12,040 bases of DNA from an uncultured Eubacteriales bacterium (GTDB taxonomy: Bacteria; Bacillota; Clostridia; Oscillospirales; Oscillospiraceae): the NCBI GenBank assembly GCA_934567745.1, contig CAKTJM010000051.1, positions 1-12,040 of the forward strand, written 5' to 3'. The translations under genes were made by a program, and so were the position numbers. Of the stretch, positions 6,384-12,040 are shown in pieces. The notes under the pieces were generated by a model. It was not told where the DNA came from and did not search any database. It was given only the letters and a program-made list of their open reading frames with translations. Position 1 is the first letter of the stretch. Every line of letters starts with the position of its first letter.

Positions 6384-7412
6384 TCACAGGGTCGGGACCC
6401 GTCCGATGACGCCCAGATAGGCCAGCACGCACGTCACGACCGTGATGCCGCCGAAGACGAAGCACAGCTTCTGCTCGCTCCAGCCGCCCAGCTCCAGATG
6501 GTGGTGCAGGGGGGCCATGCGGAAGATGCGCTTGCCGTGGGTGGCCTTGAAATAGCACACCTGGATGATGTCGGACATCGTCTCCGCGATGTAGATGATG
6601 CCCACCGGGATGAGGATGAGCGGCATATCCAGCGCGAAGGCCATGCCGCACACGCAGCCGCCGAGGAAGAGCGACCCGGTGTCGCCCATGAAGACCTTGG
6701 CGGGGTGGAAGTTGTAGACGAGGAAGCCCGCGATGCCGCCGAAGAGCGCCGCGGCGAGGATCGTCATGCCCATGCTGCCCGAGACCTGCCACTTGACATC
6801 GGCGTAGGTGAAGGCCACCGCGAAGAAGGCGCAGACCGGCAGGGTCACGCTGCCCGCCAGGCCGTCCACGCCGTCGGTGATGTTCACGGCGTTGACCGTG
6901 CCGGTGATGACGAGGGCGGCGAAGATCATGTACACCACCCAGGAGAGCTTCCACTCCACGCCGACGTACGGCACGTAGACGTTCGGCGTGAGCACGCCCT
7001 CATGGCGCAGGAGCACCAGGAAGACGATCGCCACGGCGAGCTGGAGCAGGAACTTCTGCGGGGCGGTCAGGCCGGTGTTCTCCTTCTTCTTCACCTTCGC
7101 GTAGTCGTCCAAAAAGCCGATCAGGGCGTAGACGAAGGCGAAGAGGAAGACGAAGAGGCAGGTGCGGTCGCCCTGGAGGAAGATGCCGCGCCAGTCGAGG
7201 ATCAGGACCGTCACGAGCGTCGCGCCGATGAACATCAGCCCGCCCATGGTCGGCGTGCCCTGCTTGGCCATGTGCCAGGTCGGGCCGTCCTCCTTGATGG
7301 ATTGGCCCGCCTTCAGGCGGCGCAGCAGCGGGATGAGCAGCTTGCCCAGCACGACGCTGATGAGGAAGCCCAGGACGAGGGCCGTTACGAGCTTGAGCGC
7401 GATGGGTTCCAT
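6384..7412 (-). CDS. mraY: Phospho-N-acetylmuramoyl-pentapeptide transferase MraY
   Basis: MraY is an integral membrane enzyme that transfers phospho-MurNAc-pentapeptide from UDP to undecaprenyl phosphate, making lipid I. The 342-residue protein has about ten membrane segments and every family hallmark: GTPTMGG (52-58), the acidic pair LDDYAK (101-106), NAVNITDGVDGLAG (174-187) with the conserved Asp180, FMGDTGSLFLGG (241-252) and the histidine motif MAPLHHHLELGGW (299-311). The ATG at 7412 has GGAGG at 7422-7426. It lies 110 bases after murE, where murF stands in many clusters. The ftsW start is 40 bases after its stop, so the two are almost certainly co-transcribed. I am confident of the function. 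Confidence 0.98.
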   Translation of the reverse strand: MEPIALKLVTALVLGFLISVVLGKLLIPLLRRLKAGQSIKEDGPTWHMAKQGTPTMGGLMFIGATLVTVLILDWRGIFLQGDRTCLFVFLFAFVYALIGFLDDYAKVKKKENTGLTAPQKFLLQLAVAIVFLVLLRHEGVLTPNVYVPYVGVEWKLSWVVYMIFAALVITGTVNAVNITDGVDGLAGSVTLPVCAFFAVAFTYADVKWQVSGSMGMTILAAALFGGIAGFLVYNFHPAKVFMGDTGSLFLGGCVCGMAFALDMPLILIPVGIIYIAETMSDIIQVCYFKATHGKRIFRMAPLHHHLELGGWSEQKLCFVFGGITVVTCVLAYLGVIGRVPTL

Positions 7413-7467
7413 TGGGACGCACCTCCGATGATAGTTACACGTCTGTTCTTTTCGTTCTCTCTGTCAC

Positions 7468-7499
7468 ACGCGCCGTCCGCCGGGAGGAGCGGGGCGCGT
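7468..7499. other. Bulged hairpin in the murE-mraY gap
   Basis: ACGCGCC (7468-7474) pairs with GGCGCGT (7493-7499), and inside it CCGC (7477-7480) pairs with GCGG (7489-7492). This gives about 11 bp with a two-base bulge. Neither strand has a T-run after it, so it is not an intrinsic terminator. The 110-base gap (7413-7522) holds nothing else that I can support apart from the mraY ribosome site. Confidence 0.4.
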
Positions 7500-7522
7500 C
7501 TTGGGACTCGTTCAACGGGACA

Positions 7523-8965
7523 TTATAACACGTCTCCGGCGAAAAAGGAAGCGATCTCTTCCCGTTCGTCCAGGGGGCGGCGGACGCCCGCGATCTCCTG
7601 GGTGGTCTCGTGCCCCTTCCCGGCGAGGACGACCGTGTCGCCCGGCCGGGCGAGGGCCAGCGCCCGCCGGATCGCACGGCGGCGGTCCGGCTCGCGCACG
7701 AGGTCGCGAAAGCCCGGCGGGAAGCCCGCCGCGATCTCGTCGCAGATCCGCTCCGGGTCCTCCGACCGGGGATTGTCGGAGGTCAGCACGACCAGGTCCG
7801 CCAGCTCCGCCGCCAGCTCGCCCATGATCGGGCGCTTCGTGCGGTCGCGGTCCCCGCCGCAGCCGAAGACGCACAGGACCCGGCCGGGCGTCACGCCGCG
7901 CACCGCGCCGAGGAGCTTCTCCAGCGCGTCCGGCGTGTGGGCGTAGTCGATCAGCACCGTGAACGGCGCGGGGACCGGCACGACCTCCATCCGGCCGCGC
8001 ACGCCCTCGGCATGGGCCAGCGCCTGCGCGCCCACGTGCAGGGGGACCCCCAGCAGCCGCGCCGCGCCGAGCGCCGCGAGGGCGTCGTGCACCGCGAACC
8101 GCCCCGGGATCGGCAGCCACACGCGGCAGCGCTCCTCCGGTCCGGTGACGGTGAAGGCGGTCCCGTCCGGGCGCAGGCGCAGCGCCGTGGCGCGGACCTC
8201 GGCCGGGCGGTCCACCGCGAAGCCGTGGCGCGCGCAGGGGACGGTCCCGGCGAAGCTGCGGCCGGTGGGGTCGTCGAGGTCGAACAGCCCGGCGGCGCAC
8301 TGGTCGAAGAGGCGGGCCTTCGCCGCGCGATAGGCCGCCATCGTGCCGTGGAAATCCAAGTGGTCGCGGGTGAGGTTGGTGAAGGCCCCCACCTCGTACC
8401 ACAGCCCCTCCGTCCGGCGCAGGGCCAGCGCGTGGGAGGAGACCTCCATCACCGCGTGGCCGCACCCGGCGTCCGCCATCTCCGCGAGCAGGGCCTGGAG
8501 GGGATAGGCATCCGGCGTGGTCCGCTCGGCGGGCCGCGCGCGGTCGCCGATCAGGATCTGGTTCGTCCCGATCAGGCCCACCCGCGCCCCGGCATGCTCC
8601 AGGATGGCTTTCAACAGGTAGGTGGTCGTGGTCTTGCCGTTCGTGCCGGTCACGCCGGTCAGACGCAGCCGGTCGCCCGGCCGCCCGAACCAGTTGGCAC
8701 ACAGCCGCCCGTAGGCCGCGCGCGGATCGTCCGCCAGCAGCCACGGGCCGTCCCCCGACGGGGCGGCCGCGCACAGCACGGCCGCCGCGCCCTTCTCCAG
8801 GGCCTCGGGGATGAAGTCGTTCCCGTCCCGGCGGGTCCCCGGCAGGGCCGCGAACAGCCCGCCCGGCCGCAGGGCGCGGGTATCACAGGTGAGGGAAGCG
8901 ATCTCGACGTCCTGACCCAAGCGGGTCGCCAGGGGGATCCCCCGGCACAGCTCGGACAGCTTCAC
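7523..8965 (-). CDS. murE: UDP-MurNAc-tripeptide synthetase MurE, meso-DAP type
   Basis: MurE is a cytoplasmic ATP-dependent ligase that adds the third stem-peptide residue to UDP-MurNAc-L-Ala-D-Glu. The 480-residue protein shows the three Mur-ligase domains: an N-terminal UDP-binding domain starting MKLSEL, a central ATPase domain with GVTGTNGKTTTT (104-115), HALAL and TNLTRDHLDFHGTM (196-209), and Lys216 in AAKARLF as the likely carbamylated lysine. The C-terminal domain contains DYAHTPDALEK (340-350), the DNPR motif (397-400) and GKGHE (449-453). DNPR is the motif of meso-diaminopimelate-adding enzymes, so the cell wall is predicted to be DAP-type. The start is GTG at 8965, supported by AGGAGG at 8973-8978 and by the homologous N terminus. 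It lies 53 bases after pbp. No murF follows. Base composition is strongly G+C-rich. Confidence 0.97.
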   Translation of the reverse strand: MKLSELCRGIPLATRLGQDVEIASLTCDTRALRPGGLFAALPGTRRDGNDFIPEALEKGAAAVLCAAAPSGDGPWLLADDPRAAYGRLCANWFGRPGDRLRLTGVTGTNGKTTTTYLLKAILEHAGARVGLIGTNQILIGDRARPAERTTPDAYPLQALLAEMADAGCGHAVMEVSSHALALRRTEGLWYEVGAFTNLTRDHLDFHGTMAAYRAAKARLFDQCAAGLFDLDDPTGRSFAGTVPCARHGFAVDRPAEVRATALRLRPDGTAFTVTGPEERCRVWLPIPGRFAVHDALAALGAARLLGVPLHVGAQALAHAEGVRGRMEVVPVPAPFTVLIDYAHTPDALEKLLGAVRGVTPGRVLCVFGCGGDRDRTKRPIMGELAAELADLVVLTSDNPRSEDPERICDEIAAGFPPGFRDLVREPDRRRAIRRALALARPGDTVVLAGKGHETTQEIAGVRRPLDEREEIASFFAGDVL

Positions 8966-8992
8966 GATAGTCCCTCCTGATAAGGATCGTGC

Positions 8993-9007
8993 GGGGCCGC
9001 AGGCCCC
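8993..9007. other. Small hairpin between pbp and murE
   Basis: GGGGCC (8993-8998) and GGCCCC (9002-9007) form a perfect 6-bp all-G/C stem with a GCA loop, about 14 bases upstream of the murE ribosome site. On the minus strand no T-run follows. On the plus strand TTTTT comes eight bases later (9016-9020), but there is no plus-strand gene to end. It may slow translation or protect the message; no role is shown. Confidence 0.35.
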
Positions 9008-9018
9008 TTGTTCGGTTT

Positions 9019-11388
9019 TTAGTCGTTCGATGCCGTTGGATCGGTGAATCGTACCTCCACGACCGTCCCCACCTCCAGCGGAGTGCCCGGCTCGACGCTC
9101 TGGCTGAAGACGGAGCCGCTCTCGCCGACGCCGGTGGCCTTCAGATACAGCCCCGCGCCGTCCATGGCGGCCTTCGCCTGGGTATAAGTCAAGTCGGAGA
9201 GGTCCGGCATGGTGGTCATCTCCCCCTGCTGGCTCTCGTCGCCGAGATAGAGCACGACGGTGCTCCCGTTGGGCACGGAGCTGCCGGAGGACGGGGTCTG
9301 GTCGATGACGAGGCTGCCCGTGCCGCTCGTCTTGCTCTTGAGACCGAGGGCGCTGAGCGTCGCCTGGGCATTTTCCACCGTCTCCCCCACCACGCGCGGG
9401 ATGGTGGTCCCGGCGGTGCCGGTGGAGGTGCCGGCCTTCTGATAGCCCATGTAGTCGAGGATGTCGGCGATGAGCTGACCGGCCATGGGCGCGGCCATGG
9501 TACCGCCGCTGATGTAGATGCCGTCGGCGGTGGTGTTCGCGTCGGGCGTGGCGGGCTTGGGGAAGTCGTAGGCCAGGAGGACGACGACCTCCGGGTCGTC
9601 CGCCGGGGCGAAGCCGAGGAAGGAGACGATGACGTGGCCATCCACGTTCGTCGTCGTGGTCTGGGACGAACCGGTCTTGCCGCCGATGCGGTAGCCCTCG
9701 ACGTAGGCGTTCTTACCGGTGCCGCCGCGGTCGCCGACGACGCTCTCCAGGATGGAGCGGACGGTGTCGGAGGTCTCCTGGCTGATGACCTGGCGGACCT
9801 CGGTCGGCTCGTGATAGCTGACGACGTTGCCGTCGGCGTCGGTGACGGACTGGACGATGTAGGGCTGCATCAGGTGGCCGCCGTTGATGGTGGCGCACTG
9901 GGCGGTGATGAGCTGGATGGGCGTGACCAGGAAGCGCTGGCCGAAGGAGGCCGTGGCGAGGGAGACGATGCCGGAGGGGCTGATGAACTCCTCCTTGTCC
10001 CAGAAGTTGCTCTGCTGCTCGCCGGGCAGCTCGATGCCGGTGGTGGCGGTGAAGCCGAAGTCCTCCCAGTACTGATAGAACCTCTCCGCGCCGAGCTTCT
10101 GCCCGATCGCGATGAAGGCCGGGTTGCAGGAGTTCATGACCGCCTGGCGCAGGGTCTGGGTGCCGTGGCCGCTGCGCTTGCTGCATCGGATGTCCCACTG
10201 GTCCATGTGGACCACGCCGGAGCAGTAGAAGGTGTCGCTCTCGCTGGCCGCGCCCTCCTCCAGGGCGGCGGCCAGGACGACGGGCTTGAAGGTGGAGCCA
10301 GGCTCATAGGCGGTGTTGAGCGCGCGGTTGCTCCACTGCTGGAACTGCGCCTCTCCGTAGGCGGCCTGGTACTCCTCCTCGGTGACGTTGGGATCGTCCT
10401 TCATCTTTTGCAGCTCGTTGAGCGTGCGCTGGTCGGTGACGGCGTTCGGGTCGTTCAGGTCGAAGTCCGGATAGCTCGCGATGGCCTTCACCGCGGCGGT
10501 GTCCGGGTCCATGACGATGCAGAAGCCGCCGTTGATGACGTCGAACTTCTCGATGCCCTCCTCCAGGGTGCGCTCGGCGTACATCTGGATCGTCGCGTCG
10601 ATGGTGGTGTTGACGTTGCAGCCGTCGATGGGATCGGTGTAGTTCGTGTACGGGAAGAGCATCTCCGTGCCGGAGGCGTTCTTCGCGGTGACGGTGCGGC
10701 CGTCCTCGCCGGAGAGCTGGTCGTCGTACAGGGACTCCAGCCCGTAGGCGCCGCTGTTGGAGCTGTTGACGAAGCCGATCGTCTGGGCGGCGAGGGAGGA
10801 GTAGGGATAGTAGCGCTTGGAGTCGGAGGTCAGATACAGGGCGTTGCCCAGCTCGTTCTCCTTGACGAAGGCGCGGATCTCGTCGGCGACGTCGTCCTCG
10901 ACCTTCTTGGCGAGGACCTGCCAGGCGGACTCGGTCTTCTGCAAACGGGCCAGGACGTCCTCCCGGTCCAGCCCGAGGATCCGCTCCATCCCGTCGGCGA
11001 TGAGGTCGTAGGTCTCCTGGATCTTCTGCGCGCGCTCGGCCTCGATGACGGCCTCGGACCGGGGGTTGCCGAAGTCGTCCTTCTTGGCGACCTTGATGTT
11101 GGCCAGCACGTCGCGCGGGGAGAGGATGACGTTCTTGACGGGGCCGCTGATCGCCAGCACCTCGCCCTTGGCGTCGTAGATGGTGCCGCGGTCGGCGGTG
11201 GAGGTGACCTCGCGGGTCTGCTGGGTGAGGGCCTTCTTGTTCAGATCGTCGTGCTGGATGACCTGGAGCTGGAACAGCTTGCCGAAGAGGATGAGGAAGG
11301 TCACCACGCCGAAGAGGATGGCGAGGATGACGATCCGGTCCATGCTCGTACCGGGCAGGCGTCGGCGGTGGGGACGGAGGGTTGGCAT
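9019..11388 (-). CDS. Class B penicillin-binding protein with two PASTA domains (FtsI/SpoVD type)
   Basis: This is a septal transpeptidase that cross-links peptidoglycan made by its SEDS partner, here probably FtsW from the same cluster. The 789-residue protein has a basic cytoplasmic tail (1-17), a membrane anchor (about 18-42), a dimerisation/pedestal domain starting TADRGTIYDAKGEVLA (64-79), and a transpeptidase domain with the active-site triad of motifs STFK (365-368, Ser365 nucleophile), SCN (420-422) and KTG (571-573). Two PASTA domains follow (about 662-716 and 726-783). An insert of roughly 30 charged residues lies just before STFK (318-352). The ATG at 11388 has AGAGGTG at 11396-11402; the later ATG at 11343 lacks a ribosome site. 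Only one class B PBP is visible, whereas Bacillus has pbpB and spoVD in tandem, so a division or a sporulation role cannot be decided. I leave the symbol empty for that reason. Confidence 0.95.
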   Translation of the reverse strand: MPTLRPHRRRLPGTSMDRIVILAILFGVVTFLILFGKLFQLQVIQHDDLNKKALTQQTREVTSTADRGTIYDAKGEVLAISGPVKNVILSPRDVLANIKVAKKDDFGNPRSEAVIEAERAQKIQETYDLIADGMERILGLDREDVLARLQKTESAWQVLAKKVEDDVADEIRAFVKENELGNALYLTSDSKRYYPYSSLAAQTIGFVNSSNSGAYGLESLYDDQLSGEDGRTVTAKNASGTEMLFPYTNYTDPIDGCNVNTTIDATIQMYAERTLEEGIEKFDVINGGFCIVMDPDTAAVKAIASYPDFDLNDPNAVTDQRTLNELQKMKDDPNVTEEEYQAAYGEAQFQQWSNRALNTAYEPGSTFKPVVLAAALEEGAASESDTFYCSGVVHMDQWDIRCSKRSGHGTQTLRQAVMNSCNPAFIAIGQKLGAERFYQYWEDFGFTATTGIELPGEQQSNFWDKEEFISPSGIVSLATASFGQRFLVTPIQLITAQCATINGGHLMQPYIVQSVTDADGNVVSYHEPTEVRQVISQETSDTVRSILESVVGDRGGTGKNAYVEGYRIGGKTGSSQTTTTNVDGHVIVSFLGFAPADDPEVVVLLAYDFPKPATPDANTTADGIYISGGTMAAPMAGQLIADILDYMGYQKAGTSTGTAGTTIPRVVGETVENAQATLSALGLKSKTSGTGSLVIDQTPSSGSSVPNGSTVVLYLGDESQQGEMTTMPDLSDLTYTQAKAAMDGAGLYLKATGVGESGSVFSQSVEPGTPLEVGTVVEVRFTDPTASND

Positions 11389-11440
11389 GATCTGGCACCT
11401 CTACTTTCATCACAGGAGCTGGGACGTGCTCCGATCGTGG

Positions 11441-11512
11441 ACACATATACGATCCGTATACATTCCTGATATACAGATGGTCGGAGGGCGCAAGAACCAT
11501 TCTCACGCCCTC
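11441..11512 (-). promoter_or_regulatory. Hairpin and AT-rich patch in the ftsL-pbp gap
   Basis: GAGGGCG (11484-11490) and CGCCCTC (11506-11512) form a 7-bp stem that can be extended inward through AAGAA/TTCTC with one wobble on the minus strand. Downstream of it (11441-11477) lies an unusually AT-rich patch containing TATACG-ATC-CGTATA (11446-11460), a 6-bp inverted repeat. A weak promoter-like pair on the minus strand, TTCTTG (11491-11496) and TATATC (11468-11473) with a 17-base spacer, overlaps the hairpin. The patch could be a promoter or operator for pbp. The -35 match is poor, so I hold this loosely. Confidence 0.3.
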
Positions 11513-11545
11513 TGCTCACTCTTGTCGATCCTATGTCTCGGCGGG

Positions 11546-12040
11546 TCAGAAATATGCCACGACCGCCGTGGCGAAGCTCTTTGCGAAGGCGATCAGCTTG
11601 CCGAGGAGGTCGGAGGACCGGTAGTATTCCACCGCGTCCGGCTCCGCCAGATCCAGTGTGTACGTCTGCCAGGTCTGGATCTTGTTCACCTGGCCGGTCG
11701 CCAGCAGCTGCTTCTCGATCTCCTGGAGGTCGTAGGCCAGCTCATACTGGGCCCTGAGCTTGCTGTTCTCGTCCTGCAGCTGGCTGAGCTGCCCGCGCAG
11801 GTCCACGACCTCGTCGTTGGCGACCACGAGCTGGGCGTAGCTCACCAGCATCAGCACCACCGCGATCACGACGCCCGCCGCCAGGACGGCGGGGGCCGAG
11901 CGGCCGAGAGGACGCAGGCGCGGCTTGGCATGCTTGGCGTGTTTGGCCCGCGGCCCGGTGCTCGCGGGCGGGACCTGGGTCTCGACGGACGGCTGGGGGG
12001 CCGCCGTCGGCTCCTGAGCGGGGGGCACGTCCTTCAGGGC
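11546..12040 (-). CDS. ftsL: FtsL-like septum formation protein, possibly cut at its 5' end
   Basis: FtsL is a small bitopic protein that pairs with DivIC/FtsB through a coiled coil and activates the septal synthases. Counting from a GTG at 12028, 160 residues are visible: a Pro/Ala-rich cytoplasmic tail ending in a basic patch (KHAKHAKPRLRPLGR, 29-43), one membrane segment (about 46-69), a heptad-like coiled coil (about 72-110, DLRGQLSQLQDENSKLRAQ) and a C-terminal segment with a hydrophobic end (141-160). The frame stays open from 12028 to the window edge and the AAGGA before that GTG is only one base away, so the true start may lie outside. FtsL sequences are poorly conserved; the call rests on topology and on the place just before pbp. 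DivIC-like is the alternative. The gap to pbp is 157 bases. Confidence 0.82.
   Translation of the reverse strand, partial: ALKDVPPAQEPTAAPQPSVETQVPPASTGPRAKHAKHAKPRLRPLGRSAPAVLAAGVVIAVVLMLVSYAQLVVANDEVVDLRGQLSQLQDENSKLRAQYELAYDLQEIEKQLLATGQVNKIQTWQTYTLDLAEPDAVEYYRSSDLLGKLIAFAKSFATAVVAYF

Noticed and set aside
7413..7522. Promoter for mraY in the murE-mraY gap
   Set aside because: TATCAT at about 7427-7432 on the minus strand is -10-like but has no -35 at 16-18 bases, and it would place the transcript start on the ribosome site.

Overview
The window is a G+C-rich stretch of a bacterial division and cell wall (dcw) cluster. All nine recognisable genes lie on the minus strand, so transcription runs from the right edge to the left. 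In transcription order they are an ftsL-like gene (possibly cut by the window edge), a class B penicillin-binding protein with two PASTA domains (FtsI/SpoVD type), murE, mraY, ftsW (SEDS family), murG, murA, ftsQ/divIB and ftsZ. The C-terminal PASTA pair, the meso-DAP-type MurE, the clostridial-style MurG loop (GGTAGH) and the hairpin-rich GAGCTCCCCC/GGGGGAGCTC repeats together suggest a G+C-rich member of class Clostridia, probably Oscillospiraceae or a relative. The genus cannot be told from the sequence.

Layout: positions 11546-12040 hold ftsL. A 157-base gap with a strong hairpin and an AT-rich patch leads into pbp (9019-11388). murE (7523-8965), mraY (6384-7412), ftsW (5141-6343) and murG (3969-5081) follow with gaps of 40 to 110 bases. 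A 418-base gap (3551-3968) then carries a 146-base inverted-repeat element and two copies of a spaced direct repeat. murA (2294-3550) and ftsQ (1528-2280) are 13 bases apart. A 151-base gap with a near-consensus sigma-A promoter (TTGACC-17-TACAAT) precedes ftsZ (273-1376). ftsZ ends at a strong intrinsic terminator (213-247). A second, shorter copy of the repeat family and two hairpins fill the left edge.

The genes form one pathway. MurA commits UDP-GlcNAc to peptidoglycan synthesis and MurE adds the third stem-peptide residue. MraY and MurG build lipid I and lipid II. FtsW and the PBP polymerise and cross-link the chain at the septum. FtsL and FtsQ hold the FtsW-PBP pair in the divisome, and FtsZ forms the ring.

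No previously undescribed system is evident; this is an ordinary core cluster. The points worth a second look are the missing neighbours (murF, murD, murB and ftsA are not at their common sites), the unusual C-terminal peptide of FtsZ, the private ftsZ promoter, and the repeat element between murG and murA.
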